Below, one piece after another: positions 45,019-54,978 of a DNA stretch of 64,000 nt. The first letter of the stretch is position 1. Each line of letters begins with the position of its first letter. The DNA is from Corynebacterium afermentans subsp. afermentans (GTDB lineage Bacteria > Actinomycetota > Actinomycetes > Mycobacteriales > Mycobacteriaceae). The translations under genes were made by a program, and so were the position numbers. The stretch spans positions 1 through 64,000 of the forward strand of contig NZ_CP046606.1 in NCBI RefSeq assembly GCF_030408355.1, read 5' to 3'. The notes below the pieces were generated by a model, which saw only the letters and a program-made list of their open reading frames with translations, was not told the DNA's origin and did not search any database.

Positions 45019-45372
45019 TTGGCGTTCCTTTCGGGGAAACAATTGTGGATTTTCAAGGGGCGGGCTTCTCAACCTTTTAGCGAGGAGCTCTTAGATAATT
45101 CCTAGCCAACTGACCGGGAAGGTCATAATATTGTTGAACAATCCACCTATTCCGGGGTCAAACTAAAGTAATTGTCACGTCATAAAAGCCTGGTTACCTG
45201 CATTAACACTAATGATTATGTGAAAAACCCCGCCGCAATCTATCGGTCTATTTAAATACAGTCATGTGTAACCTAAAATCGGTCGCAGACGTCTAACCCC
45301 CACCAACGCAAAAATCGGATTGTGGCAAATATTTGCCACAATCCGATTTCACACATCCCCCCGGAAAAAGGG
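45019..45372. promoter_or_regulatory. Spacer with leader of the secreted-protein gene
   Basis: A 354-bp AT-richer region without a gene. It holds GGATTGTTCAACAA (minus strand, about 45144-45131), the same word repeated upstream of the metalloprotease gene. The crgA terminator lies at 45312-45349. A promoter for the minus-strand gene must lie here, but I could not fix its boxes. Confidence 0.4.
45312..45349 (-). terminator. Perfect 38-bp palindrome, crgA terminator
   Basis: Arms AAATCGGATTGTGGCAAAT and ATTTGCCACAATCCGATTT are perfect, with no loop base. On the minus strand TTTTTGCG follows, so it can terminate crgA. The perfection over 38 bp is unusual. Confidence 0.75.
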
Positions 45373-45648
45373 CTATCGCCAACCCATGGTCATCAGCAGA
45401 CCCAGGATCATGCCGGCGAAGCCGATGGCGTAGTTCCACGGCCCGAGCTGCCCGAGCCAGGAGATCTGGTCGCCGGCGAGGTAGTAGAGGATCAGCCAGG
45501 CCAGGCCGAGGAGCATCAGCCCGAACATGATCACCTTGTACCACATCGGGGTGCCGCCGGTGTTGACCTTCACCGGGGTACGGCTGGTGCTGGCGGAGGT
45601 GCTGCTAGCTGGGCGGATGGGGTCTTTAGTTACTTTTGCTTTAGGCAT
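45373..45648 (-). CDS. crgA: Cell division protein CrgA
   Basis: 91 residues with a polar N-terminal tail and two membrane helices (about 35-57 and 68-88). Conserved features are WYKVIMFGLMLLGLAWLIL and LGPWNYAIGFAGMILGL, which match the CrgA family. In Actinobacteria CrgA recruits septal and elongation proteins. It lies just downstream of pknB on the same strand, in the usual place. Confidence 0.93.
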   Translation of the reverse strand: MPKAKVTKDPIRPASSTSASTSRTPVKVNTGGTPMWYKVIMFGLMLLGLAWLILYYLAGDQISWLGQLGPWNYAIGFAGMILGLLMTMGWR

Positions 45649-45699
45649 GTGCGCTCCCTCGGTGTGTGCGGGCCATAGCGTCTCAAGCGTCTTAGACGC

Positions 45700-47778
45700 C
45701 TAAAGCCCTAGCTCGCGCTGCATGTTGCGCAGCGCGGTGTTCGCGTTCTGGGGTTGAACTGTATCAGCCTGCCCTGCGGCCGCGTTATTCTGCGGAATGA
45801 GTTTGCCCGCATCGAACTTCCACAGGTTGTAGCCGATGGCCTGGTCCTTGCGGATGGTTTCGCCAGCGGCGACTTCCTGGTGGCCGATCAGCCCGTCGTC
45901 GACAAGCGCGCCGGTGGGCACCGTCGGGCCGGGCACGAAGCGGCCGTTCCAGCCGGCGTCGTGGAGCGCCTTTTCGGCCTCCTCGGGGCTCTGGCGGGTG
46001 ATATCCGGCATTTTCATGAGCATGCCGTTGGAGACGCGCAGCTCGATGGTGGTGCCGGATTCGACGTCGGTGTTTTCGCCCGCGACGGCGAGCACCTGCC
46101 CCTCCGGCTTGATCGAGTCCACGCTAGTGACCGTGGAGCGCAGCTGCAGGGAAGACAGGGTCGCGGTGGCCTGCTCGACGTTGAGGCCCACCAGGGACGG
46201 CACCTGCACCATTTCCGGCCCGGAGGAGACGGTGATGGCGATGCGCGAGCCCTTGGCAATCTGGGTGCCGCCGGCGGGCTGCTGCGACGTGATGACGCCC
46301 TCTTCGATGCTGTCGGAGGATTCGCGGCGCACGTTGGGGTTGAGTTCCAGCCCGGCCTTCTTCAGTTCCTCGATGGCTTCTTCGGCTGTCAGGTTGGTCA
46401 CGTCCGGCACGTCGGTCATCTCCTTGCCGGAGGAGACGGTCAGCGTGATCTGGGTGCCGCGCTTGAGCTCGGAGCCCGCGGCGGGGTTGGTGGAGATGAC
46501 ATTGCCGCGTTTGATCTCGGGGCTGGGCTCTTCCATCACGGAGACTTCGAAGCCGAGGTGCTCGAGTTCGCGGACGGCGTCGTTGCGCGGCATGTCCATG
46601 AGTTCGGGCACGGGCACCATTTCTTCTTGCACTACCTCAGCGGTGTCCTTGTTCACGGAGAAGTAGTCGTACACGAACCAGCACACCGCGCCCGCGAGCA
46701 GCAGGCCGAGCAGCGCGGAGAGCCACTTGAGCCAGTTGGAGGAGGTTTTCTCGTTGGCGGCGCGGTGGTCGGCGTAGCGCGTGTGCCCGGATGAGGCAGA
46801 TGCTTCTCTGCGCACCACGGGTTCGCGCACCACGTCCCCAACCACAACGGTGTGGTCCTGGGACGGCGAGTCCACGGCGTGCGCGCCCACGGCTTGTTCT
46901 GCGGCGGCGAGGTGGTTGCGGGCGGCGGTGGTGACGTTGCCGTGCTCTAGAAGCGCCAGGTCAGCGCCCATTTCGTCGGCGGTCTGGTACCTGTCGGCGG
47001 GGTGTTTCGCCATCGCGGTGAGGATGACGGAGTCCACGTTGACCGCCTCGTTGTCCGACAGAGGCGCGGCGATGCGCTCGGACGGCGGCACCGGGTCTTC
47101 CTGGACATGCTGGTAGGCCACGGCGAAGGGGGATTCGCCCTCGAACGGCGGCACCCCGGTGACGGATTCGTACATCACGCAGCCGAGCGCGTAGACGTCG
47201 CTGCGCGCGTCGGCGGCTTTGCCGCGGGCCTGCTCGGGGGAGAGGTACTGGGCGGTGCCGATGACGGCGGAGGTTTGCGTCATAGCGGAGGTGGAATCAT
47301 CCAGTGCGCGCGCGATGCCGAAGTCCATCACCTTCACGGCACCGGTGTTGGTGACCATGATGTTGGCGGGTTTGATGTCGCGGTGGATGATGCCGGCGTC
47401 GTGGCTGGCCTGCAGCGCCCGGGTGACCGGCAGCAGCAGTTTCGCGGCGCGCTCGGGGGACAGCGGCCCTTCGTTGCGCACGATGTCGCGCAGGTTCATG
47501 CCGTGGACGAGTTCCATCACGATGTAGGGCACGTCCACGCCGGAGGTTTCCACGGAGCCGGTGTCGTAGACCGAGACGATGTTGGGGTGGTTCAGGCGCG
47601 CGGAGTTTTGCGCTTCGCGGCGGAAGCGTTCGCGGAAGTTTTCGTCGCGCGCCATGTCGATCTTCAACATCTTCACGGCAACTTCGCGCCCAAGGGACAC
47701 GTCGGTGGCGGCATACACGTCCGACATGCCGCCGGTGCCGATGATGTCGCCGAGTTCGTACCGGTCCGCGATCAGCAT
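45700..47778 (-). CDS. pknB: Serine/threonine protein kinase PknB with four PASTA domains
   Basis: 692 residues. The kinase domain (1-270) has GTGGMSDVY (14-22), Lys36 and HRDIKPAN (Asp134). A juxtamembrane region leads to one membrane helix (about 346-368). Four PASTA repeats follow, starting near VPVPELMDMP, TDVPDVTNLT, VQVPSLVGLN and MKMPDITRQS. PASTA domains bind peptidoglycan fragments or lipid II and control cell elongation and division. The gene is last in the seven-gene cluster; the pknA stop is adjacent to its start. Confidence 0.97.
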   Translation of the reverse strand: MLIADRYELGDIIGTGGMSDVYAATDVSLGREVAVKMLKIDMARDENFRERFRREAQNSARLNHPNIVSVYDTGSVETSGVDVPYIVMELVHGMNLRDIVRNEGPLSPERAAKLLLPVTRALQASHDAGIIHRDIKPANIMVTNTGAVKVMDFGIARALDDSTSAMTQTSAVIGTAQYLSPEQARGKAADARSDVYALGCVMYESVTGVPPFEGESPFAVAYQHVQEDPVPPSERIAAPLSDNEAVNVDSVILTAMAKHPADRYQTADEMGADLALLEHGNVTTAARNHLAAAEQAVGAHAVDSPSQDHTVVVGDVVREPVVRREASASSGHTRYADHRAANEKTSSNWLKWLSALLGLLLAGAVCWFVYDYFSVNKDTAEVVQEEMVPVPELMDMPRNDAVRELEHLGFEVSVMEEPSPEIKRGNVISTNPAAGSELKRGTQITLTVSSGKEMTDVPDVTNLTAEEAIEELKKAGLELNPNVRRESSDSIEEGVITSQQPAGGTQIAKGSRIAITVSSGPEMVQVPSLVGLNVEQATATLSSLQLRSTVTSVDSIKPEGQVLAVAGENTDVESGTTIELRVSNGMLMKMPDITRQSPEEAEKALHDAGWNGRFVPGPTVPTGALVDDGLIGHQEVAAGETIRKDQAIGYNLWKFDAGKLIPQNNAAAGQADTVQPQNANTALRNMQRELGL

Positions 47779-49341
47779 TTACCTGCCACCTCCGAGCAAG
47801 CTATCAAGGTTGGGTAATTCTACCGCAGGGGCCGGTGAGTTCGTGACCTCGGGCTGATTGCTTATCGACGTCGCGCCTTCCGGTGTTCCAGCTTGCTGCG
47901 TAGGAGTCGTCGCAGACGGGGCGGACGGTTCGGAAGCGTCGGCGGACGGAACCGAGGGTTCGGCGGACGGCTCCGCAGGGGCCGGGGCGTTGTCGGCCTC
48001 GGACTCCTCGAAGCGCAGGGTGCCCGGGTTGCGCGGCTCGGTGACCGTGGTGCGCTCGCGCTCGGTGGTGGTTTCGGTGACCGGCTCTTCTGTGTCTTCT
48101 TCCTCTTCCTCCGGGGTCGGCGTGGTTGCGCTCATGGTGGGCCGCGGGGTGGTGGGGGTGCCGCCGCCGGTGAAGCGGTCGAACACGCCCTCGGTGTACG
48201 CCCAGGCGGCGCCGCCGGTAAGCAGCGCGAGCAGCAAAATCGCGGAGATCACAGGCCCGGCCGCGGAGGACTTCTTCTCCGGCGCGTGTTCGCGCGGCGC
48301 TGGTGTCGCGACGCGGGAGGGGGCGGGGGGAGCCGGAGGACGTCGAGAAGCAACGGCTCTTGCTGCGGACGGCGGGTAGGTGCCCTCGGGGCGGGAGGTG
48401 CGCTCCTCGGCGACGCTGGCCAGCATCTGGGTGGACGCGGTAGCGGACGGCTCGGTGGCCACCACCTGGGTGTGGCCGCCCGGCTGGGCGGGGCGCAGGC
48501 CCTGGCGGACTTGGGAGATGGCCAGCTGGAACTCGTTGCCGTCGCGGAAGCGCTGGCCGGGGTCCTTGCGCAGCGCGATCTCGATGAGCTCGCGCGCCGG
48601 GGCAGAGACCGAAATGGGCAGCGCGGGCGGTTCGGCGGAGACGTGCGCGAGCGCCACGGACACGGAGGAATCGCCGTTAAAGGGGCGCTTGCCGGAGAGC
48701 AGCTCGTAGCCCACCACGCCCAGCGAGTACACGTCGGACGCCGCGGTGACCTTCATGCCCTGGGCCTGCTCGGGGGAGACGTACTGGGCGGTGCCCACCA
48801 CCATGCCCGTGCGGGTCAGGGGCACGGCCGCGGCGGCCTTGGCGATGCCGAAGTCCGTGATCTTGACCTGCCCGTGCTGGGTGAGCATGAGGTTGCCCGG
48901 CTTGATGTCGCGGTGCACCAGCCCCATGCGGTGGATCACGGCCAGGCCGTGGGCGGCCTGCTCGAGCACGTCGAGCGCCAGTGCCTCATCCAGCTGGCCT
49001 TCGCGGGCGATGAGGTCCGCGAGCGACTCGCCGCGGATGTACTCCATGATGATGTAGCAGACGGTGGAGCCCGCGTCGGTGTCTGCCTCGCGGTAGTCGT
49101 AGGTGGCCACCACGTTGTCGGAGTTGATGCCCTGGGCGGACAGAGCCTCGTTGCGGAAGCGGGCGAGGAACTCCGCGTTGGAGCTGTACTCAGGGCGCAG
49201 CACCTTGATGGCCACCTCGCGCTCGTTGGCAAGGTCGTCTGCCAGCCACACGGTGGACATGCCGCCGTGGCCGATGATCCACTGCAGCTTGTAGCCGTCG
49301 CCGACGAGCTGTTGCAGGGCCTCGCGGTTTTCGGTGTTCAT
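47779..49341 (-). CDS. pknA: Serine/threonine protein kinase PknA
   Basis: 520 residues. The kinase domain has GHGGMSTVW (24-32), Lys46 and HRDIKPGN. One membrane helix (VISAILLLALLTGGAAWAY, about 360-380) is followed by a Thr/Pro/Glu-rich extracellular tail with no PASTA domains, as in other PknA proteins. It phosphorylates division and wall-synthesis proteins together with PknB. pbpA and pknB abut it on both sides. Confidence 0.96.
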   Translation of the reverse strand: MNTENREALQQLVGDGYKLQWIIGHGGMSTVWLADDLANEREVAIKVLRPEYSSNAEFLARFRNEALSAQGINSDNVVATYDYREADTDAGSTVCYIIMEYIRGESLADLIAREGQLDEALALDVLEQAAHGLAVIHRMGLVHRDIKPGNLMLTQHGQVKITDFGIAKAAAAVPLTRTGMVVGTAQYVSPEQAQGMKVTAASDVYSLGVVGYELLSGKRPFNGDSSVSVALAHVSAEPPALPISVSAPARELIEIALRKDPGQRFRDGNEFQLAISQVRQGLRPAQPGGHTQVVATEPSATASTQMLASVAEERTSRPEGTYPPSAARAVASRRPPAPPAPSRVATPAPREHAPEKKSSAAGPVISAILLLALLTGGAAWAYTEGVFDRFTGGGTPTTPRPTMSATTPTPEEEEEDTEEPVTETTTERERTTVTEPRNPGTLRFEESEADNAPAPAEPSAEPSVPSADASEPSAPSATTPTQQAGTPEGATSISNQPEVTNSPAPAVELPNLDSLLGGGR

Positions 49342-50796
49342 CTACTCTGCTCCTTCCACGGGTGCGGGGGCGGCGGGTGCTGCGCGCAACACGGCGCGTC
49401 CGATCGGCCCGGCGACTTGGCCGCCGGTGGCGGCCTCGCCGATGTTGCCGCCGTTTTTCACTACCACGGCAACGGCGACGTCCTTGGCCGGGTCGAACGC
49501 CACGTACCACACGTGCGGGGCGGCGCCTTCGGCGTGCTCGGCTGTGCCGGTCTTGGAGGCGAAGCCGTTGCCGTCGTAGCCGAAGGTCCACCGCTCGGAC
49601 GCGAACATCAAGTCCGTGATCGTTGCGGCTTCTTGTTCCGTTACGGCCTCGTTCAGCTCCACCGGCTCGGTTTCGTGCAGGACTTTGCCGTCGGCGTTGC
49701 GCACCTGCCGCACCACGTGCGGTTCCATGCGCTTGCCCTTATTGGCGATCGTCGCAGACATCATCGCCGCCTGCAGCGCAGTCATGGTCACGTCGCGCTG
49801 GCCGATGGCGGACTGCGCCACTTCGGCCCCGCCGGGCAGATCGCCCAGGGAGCCGGCGGCGTTGGGCAGGCCCAGGTTGTAGCGCTCGCCGATGCCGAAG
49901 CGGGCGGCGGCGTCGCGCAGCGAATCCGGGCCCATAGCAAGGCCCATCTGCACGAACGCGGTATTGCAGGACAGGGCGAACGCGGTGCGCAGCGGCACCT
50001 GTCCGCCACCGGCGCAGGCCTGGCCGCCGTAGTTGGTCAGCGGGATGTTGTCCGTGCCCGGCAGGATCGTGCTGGCCTCGCCGGTCAGCGGCGACTCCGG
50101 CGTGAAGCCGTTTCGCAGGCCCGCGGCGGTGGTGATGATCTTGAAAATCGAACCTGGCGGCAGCTGCTCCTGCGCCGCGTGGTTTAACAGCGGGTTCGCG
50201 GGGTTGCCGGTGGCCTCGGACCAGGCACCCTCGGCGGTCGCCGGGTTGGCAATGCCGTTGGGGTCAAAGCTGGGGGTTGATGCCATGGAGAGCACTTCGC
50301 CTGTCGACGCCCTCACGGCCACCACCGCACCATCAAAGCCCGGCTTGACCAGCTGGTCGTACGAAAACGCCTGCAGGTTCGGGTCCAGGGTCAGGTCGAC
50401 GGTGTCGCCCTTTTGGCCGTCCTCGAGCCCGGTGCGCAAGAAACGCGAGGCGGTGCCGGAATCACCGGTGAGATCGCCGTTGTGGGTGGCCTCCAGCTGG
50501 GAGGTGCCGAACTGGTCGGAGACAAAACCGACGATGGGCGCGAACGAGAACGGCATGTTGGGGTAGGCGCGCTGGTAGAAGCCGGTTTCCTCGTCGCGGT
50601 GGCTCTGGGCCAGAACGGTCTCGCCCGCGACGATGTCGCCGCGGTTGGTGCGTTTGAGGTCCATGAGGATGCGTGAGTTGTGCTGGTTCTGCGCGTACTC
50701 GTCTTCACGCAGGCCCTGGACCACGGTGAAGTTGACCATAAGCGCCGCGATCATCAGCAGCGCGACCACGGCGCCGTAGCGGATGGACTTGTTCAT
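49342..50796 (-). CDS. pbpA: Penicillin-binding protein PbpA (class B transpeptidase)
   Basis: 484 residues. One N-terminal membrane helix (about 7-27) is followed by a dimerisation region and the transpeptidase domain. Active-site motifs are SIFK (S216), SCN (276-278) and KTGT near the end (ASKTGTAEH). It cross-links peptidoglycan during elongation and septation and is the usual partner of the adjacent RodA. Its start overlaps the rodA end by 4 bp. Confidence 0.96.
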   Translation of the reverse strand: MNKSIRYGAVVALLMIAALMVNFTVVQGLREDEYAQNQHNSRILMDLKRTNRGDIVAGETVLAQSHRDEETGFYQRAYPNMPFSFAPIVGFVSDQFGTSQLEATHNGDLTGDSGTASRFLRTGLEDGQKGDTVDLTLDPNLQAFSYDQLVKPGFDGAVVAVRASTGEVLSMASTPSFDPNGIANPATAEGAWSEATGNPANPLLNHAAQEQLPPGSIFKIITTAAGLRNGFTPESPLTGEASTILPGTDNIPLTNYGGQACAGGGQVPLRTAFALSCNTAFVQMGLAMGPDSLRDAAARFGIGERYNLGLPNAAGSLGDLPGGAEVAQSAIGQRDVTMTALQAAMMSATIANKGKRMEPHVVRQVRNADGKVLHETEPVELNEAVTEQEAATITDLMFASERWTFGYDGNGFASKTGTAEHAEGAAPHVWYVAFDPAKDVAVAVVVKNGGNIGEAATGGQVAGPIGRAVLRAAPAAPAPVEGAE

Positions 50797-52145
50797 CGTG
50801 CACCCACCGCCTCAGGACGCGCGGTGCCGGCGGCCACGGCGTCGTAGTCCGCGGGGCGGTTGGCGCTGTTGGAGATGCGCAAAAGCAGCCCGAGCAGGAT
50901 GTAGTTGGCCATCACAGACGAGCCGCCGGCGGACATGAACGGGGTGGTCAGGCCCGTCATGGGCAGCATGGCGGACACGCCGCCGGCGACCACGAAGATC
51001 TGGATGACAATGGTCAGCGCCAACCCGGACGCGAGCAGCTTGCCGTAGGAGTCGCGCGCCTGCATGGCGGTGCGGAACCCGCGGGTGATAAACACCGCGA
51101 ACAGGCACAGCACTGCGGCGATGCCCACAAAGCCGAGCTCTTCGCCGATGGCGGCCAGGATGTAGTCGGAGTGCGCCACGGGCACTAGCTCCGGGTGGCC
51201 GTAGCCCAGACCGGTGCCGGTGATGCCGCCCCAGCTCAGGCTGATCAGGGCGTTGGCGGGCTGGTTGCCAATGCCGTCGAAGTCCGTGAACGGGTCGATG
51301 AAGTTGGACACGCGCTCCTGGATCTTGGAGCTGACTTGGTAGACGGCGTAGCCGCCTACGGCCACCAATCCGACGCCGATGAATAGCCAGGACGCGCGGC
51401 CGGTGGCGAAGTAGACCATGCCCAGCACGGTGGCGAACAGGAGCAGCGCCGGGCCGAAGTCGTTGGAGATGCCCATGATCAAAATCGCGATCGCCCACAC
51501 CATGAGGATCGGCGCGAGGTCGCGGATGCGCGGGAAGGTCATGCCCAAAAAGCGTTTGCCGGCCACGGTGAACAGGGCGCGCTTCTGGGCCAAAAGCTGG
51601 GCGAAGAAGATCAGCAGCAGGATCTTGGAAAACTCGCCCGGCTGGATGGAAAACGGGCCCAGCCACAGCCAGATGCGTGCCTCCTCGTAGCCCGGCGGCT
51701 GCGGCCACACCAGCGGCAGGGCCAGCAGGATCAGGCCCACCAGGCCCAGAAGGTAGGAGTAGCGCGACAGGGATTTGTGGTCGCGGATGACCACCAGGGT
51801 CAGCACCATCAGCCCCACGCCAACTAAGGACCACAGCATCTGGCGCTCCGCCAGCGGCCCGTAACCGGGGCGTTCTGCCAGGTCAAGACGGTAGATCACC
51901 ACCAGGCCCACGGCGTTGAGCAGCGCCACCACGGGCAACATCACCTGGTCCGCGTACGGCGCCAAAAAGGCGATGGCGACGTGCGCGATGGCGTAGACGC
52001 CCATGAATCCGCCGATGATGTAGAGCATTTCGGTGGACAGGGTGCGCCCTTGGCTCGTCTCTAAGCCGAAGAGCATGAGCGCAAGGAGCCCTGTGGCGAA
52101 CAACAGGAGGAGCAGCTCGCGGCTGCGGGATACTAGGCGGCTCAT
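50793..52145 (-). CDS. rodA: RodA/FtsW-type peptidoglycan glycosyltransferase
   Basis: 450 residues with about ten to twelve membrane segments (SEDS family). Conserved regions are PGYEEARIWLWLGPFSIQPGEFSKILLL and, near the C-terminus, LPMTGLTTPFMSAGGSS. It polymerises lipid II together with PbpA. Overlaps of 4 bp with pbpA and pstP show a tight operon. Confidence 0.96.
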   Translation of the reverse strand: MSRLVSRSRELLLLLFATGLLALMLFGLETSQGRTLSTEMLYIIGGFMGVYAIAHVAIAFLAPYADQVMLPVVALLNAVGLVVIYRLDLAERPGYGPLAERQMLWSLVGVGLMVLTLVVIRDHKSLSRYSYLLGLVGLILLALPLVWPQPPGYEEARIWLWLGPFSIQPGEFSKILLLIFFAQLLAQKRALFTVAGKRFLGMTFPRIRDLAPILMVWAIAILIMGISNDFGPALLLFATVLGMVYFATGRASWLFIGVGLVAVGGYAVYQVSSKIQERVSNFIDPFTDFDGIGNQPANALISLSWGGITGTGLGYGHPELVPVAHSDYILAAIGEELGFVGIAAVLCLFAVFITRGFRTAMQARDSYGKLLASGLALTIVIQIFVVAGGVSAMLPMTGLTTPFMSAGGSSVMANYILLGLLLRISNSANRPADYDAVAAGTARPEAVGAR

Positions 52146-53500
52146 CGCACCTCCCGGCAGGTGTCTTCCTCGGCGCTCTTCTTGTCGGTGCAGGCCGGCA
52201 GCGCCTGATCCGCCAACTCATTCAACTTGGCTAATACGTCATCGTAGGAGCCGGTGACGTCTTCGACCTCGCGCTTGTCCTTGGGCAGATCGGAGGTGGC
52301 AAAGATGCTGCAATCGCCCGGCTTGGTGTCCTTGGAAATCACGCGCATCTCGCCCTTGGTGTTTAAGCAGGCGCGCTGGATGTCTTCGGTTTTCGCGTCC
52401 GCGAACGGGTTGTCGCGAGTGGTGTGCTGCACCACAAACTCGCCGGAGTCCTGCACCTTCAGCACGTAGGCGTCCGTGGCGCGGGACTGCGACCACATCA
52501 CGCCCGCCACCGCAAGCACCAGCAGAAGCACTAGCGTTGCGACGACCCAAGGCCACACCGACGACGGCTGCTTCTTCCCAGCGCCGCTAGTGTGGCCCTC
52601 CTCGTCGTCGGAAGCATCCGCGTCCTGGAGCTTGGCCCGGTTGTGGTCCGGAGTGATGGTCTCGGACTTGCGCAGCAACGCTGCGGCACGGGAGGCGGCG
52701 GAGTCCGGGTGGGACGACTCGTAGCCCGGGTCCAGCGCGCCGGCTTTGACCACGGCGCGGGTCTCTGCCGTGGCGTCGCCCTCGGCGGCCTCCACGACCT
52801 CCGCCACCACCACGGTGACGTTGTCCGGCCCGCCGGAGCGCAGCGCCAACTCGATCAGGCGGTTCGCCGCCATCTCCGGGGTGCCGTCGCCGAGCGCGAG
52901 CTGAATGGTCTGCTGTGTCACCGGGTCGCTCAACCCGTCGGAGCACAACAGCACGCGGTCGCCCGGCTTGACCTCGATGAGCTCCAGGTGCGGCTCCACG
53001 GCCCGGCCGGTGTAGGCCTTCAGGATCAGGGACTTCTGCGGGTGCGACGAGACGTCCTCGGGCGCGAGCTTGCCGCCGTCCACCAGCGACTGGACGAAGG
53101 TGTCGTCGACGGTGAGCTGCCGCAGTTCGCCTTTACGAAGCAAATAGCCCCTGGAGTCGCCCACGTGGATCAGGCCGAGCTCGCGGCCATTGAACATCGT
53201 CGCGGTAAGTGTGGTGCCCATGCCGGCCTGCTCGGGGTGCTCAGCCACAGACGCCTCGATCGCGGCGTTGCCGTCCTCCGCTGCCGCGCCCAAAAGCGCG
53301 AGCATGTCCGCGTCCTCGGGGTCGCGGTCCAAGTGCTCGAGGTGCTCGACCATGAGCTGGCTGGCTACCTCGCCAGCGGCGTGGCCGCCCATACCGTCCG
53401 CAAGCACCAGCAGGTGCGGGCCCGCGTACGCGGAGTCCTCGTTGTTGGTCCGGACCAGGCCGCGGTCGGACACGGCCACGAAATTTAGCGCGAGTTTCAC
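52142..53500 (-). CDS. pstP: PP2C-type Ser/Thr phosphatase PstP
   Basis: 452 residues. The metal-dependent PP2C domain (1-235) has DRGLVRTNNEDSA, LLVLADGMGGHAAGEVAS, LIHVGDSRGYL and LLCSDGLSD. A linker and one membrane helix (about 303-325) precede an extracellular domain with two Cys near the end. It reverses the phosphorylation made by PknA and PknB. It overlaps rodA and fhaB by 4 bp each. Confidence 0.96.
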   Translation of the reverse strand: MKLALNFVAVSDRGLVRTNNEDSAYAGPHLLVLADGMGGHAAGEVASQLMVEHLEHLDRDPEDADMLALLGAAAEDGNAAIEASVAEHPEQAGMGTTLTATMFNGRELGLIHVGDSRGYLLRKGELRQLTVDDTFVQSLVDGGKLAPEDVSSHPQKSLILKAYTGRAVEPHLELIEVKPGDRVLLCSDGLSDPVTQQTIQLALGDGTPEMAANRLIELALRSGGPDNVTVVVAEVVEAAEGDATAETRAVVKAGALDPGYESSHPDSAASRAAALLRKSETITPDHNRAKLQDADASDDEEGHTSGAGKKQPSSVWPWVVATLVLLLVLAVAGVMWSQSRATDAYVLKVQDSGEFVVQHTTRDNPFADAKTEDIQRACLNTKGEMRVISKDTKPGDCSIFATSDLPKDKREVEDVTGSYDDVLAKLNELADQALPACTDKKSAEEDTCREVR

Positions 53501-53946
53501 GGCATCAGCCTCACAATCGTGCGTCCCATCTTCATGTCCGTGCCCACGGTCACCCGCTCAGGCTGATCAATGCGCACCCCGTTGACGAAGGTGCCGTTGC
53601 GCGAGTCCAGGTCCTCCACGAACCAGTCGCTGCCCCTGCGGAACAGGCGCGCGTGGCGCGAGGAGGCGAAGTCGTCGCCCAGCTGGAAATCGTTGTCTCC
53701 GGCTCTACCGACAGTCAAGTCTTCCAAGCTGGCAATTTCCATGTGGGAGCCTTTCAGCGGCCCCTCAACTACCGCAAGGGTGCGCGCTTTCTCCCTGGGG
53801 GCAGGGGCAGACGCACTTGCCTTACGACGCATCGTCCCGCCCGCCGACACCACATCCTTCCTCTGCGTCCACATCACCAAGAAAATGAACACCCAGAGCA
53901 AGGCCAAAAGGCCGAAGCGGGCGCTGAGGATCATGGTCGAATCCAT
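53497..53946 (-). CDS. fhaB: FHA-domain protein FhaB (FipA)
   Basis: 149 residues. An N-terminal membrane helix (LSARFGLLALLWVFIFLVMW) is followed by a basic linker and a C-terminal FHA domain with VGRAGDNDFQLGDDFASSRH and SRNGTFVNG. FHA domains bind phosphothreonine, so it docks kinase targets at the division site. The stop overlaps pstP by 4 bp. Confidence 0.94.
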   Translation of the reverse strand: MDSTMILSARFGLLALLWVFIFLVMWTQRKDVVSAGGTMRRKASASAPAPREKARTLAVVEGPLKGSHMEIASLEDLTVGRAGDNDFQLGDDFASSRHARLFRRGSDWFVEDLDSRNGTFVNGVRIDQPERVTVGTDMKMGRTIVRLMP

Positions 53947-53957
53947 GTGAAACCCTT

Positions 53958-54842
53958 CTACGGGCGGAAATATTCGGTGCTGGGGTGCGCCACCGAGTCC
54001 GTGAACTCCGGCTGGTTGGCGCTGGCCTGCGGCTGGTCTTCGCCGCCGATGATGCGGACCTCAATGCTGGAATGGCCCAGCGTGATCACGTCGCCGTCCG
54101 CGAGCATCCAGTTTTCCACCGGCTCGTCGTTGACCGTGGTGCCGTTGGTGGACTGCAGATCCACCAGCACCGCCACCTGGCCGTCCCAGGTGATCTCCGC
54201 GTGCTGGCGCGACACACCGGTATCCGGCAGGCGGAAATCCGAGTCGTTGGAGCGGCCCAGAATGTTGGAGCCCTCGTGCACCAGGTAGGTGCGCGACGAG
54301 CCGTCTTGAAGCAGCAGGCTCACCGTGGCCGCATCGGTGTCGGCAGCGGCCTGCGGCTGGTTGGCGTTAGGTTCGGACATTGCATCCTCCTTCAATTGCG
54401 AGCGCGAGGCCTTGCGCTTCTTCGGCTCCGCCACAATGGCGTCGAAGCCGCTGACCACATCCGGCATGGTGTCGATATACGAGGACACCCGGAGCTGACC
54501 AGTGCGCAGACCCGACTCCTCCGCGATACGCACAACAACAGGGCCGTCGAGGAACCACTGCTTGTTGCGCACGTAGCGCATGAGTTGATCGGCGAGGTCC
54601 ACAGGAAGATCGCGGTTCTGCGACAGGTTCTCCAAGTCCTTCGAAGACACACCCACCGCGTACACGTTCGGGGCGACATACTCGTCCCTGTCCGTGACCA
54701 CCAGCGAGTCCTGGGCTTCTTGCTTGACCAGCTCCTCAACCTCTTCAGGCACAACCTTGCCGCCGAACAGCGCCGCCATGGAATTGTCCAAGCCGCGCTG
54801 CAGAGAACTGTCCAGCTTTGCCAGCCTGTCCATCACTGCCAC
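53958..54842 (-). CDS. fhaA: FHA-domain protein FhaA with DUF3662 domain
   Basis: First gene of the kinase cluster. The N-terminal DUF3662 domain (about 1-120) begins MDRLAKLDSSLQRGLDN and includes RDEYVAPNVYAVGVS. The C-terminal FHA domain has NILGRSNDSDFRLPDTGVSR and DLQSTNGTTVNDEPV. The start is set at GTG 54842 because AAAGGAGGT lies 10 bp upstream; ATG 54833, three codons on, is the alternative. FhaA binds phosphorylated MviN/MurJ-type partners in relatives. The operon promoter should lie in 54850-54980. Confidence 0.94.
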   Translation of the reverse strand: MAVMDRLAKLDSSLQRGLDNSMAALFGGKVVPEEVEELVKQEAQDSLVVTDRDEYVAPNVYAVGVSSKDLENLSQNRDLPVDLADQLMRYVRNKQWFLDGPVVVRIAEESGLRTGQLRVSSYIDTMPDVVSGFDAIVAEPKKRKASRSQLKEDAMSEPNANQPQAAADTDAATVSLLLQDGSSRTYLVHEGSNILGRSNDSDFRLPDTGVSRQHAEITWDGQVAVLVDLQSTNGTTVNDEPVENWMLADGDVITLGHSSIEVRIIGGEDQPQASANQPEFTDSVAHPSTEYFRP

Positions 54843-54978
54843 TTCCTGCGCACCTCCTTTCTTCACATCAGAATTTAAGTAACCCGGACAGTATAGGTGC
54901 CGCACCCGACACGACCTATCCGCGCAGCGTGTCGGCGCCGTGAAAGGCGCGGGGTAAAAGGCGGTGTGCGCTGGCGAT

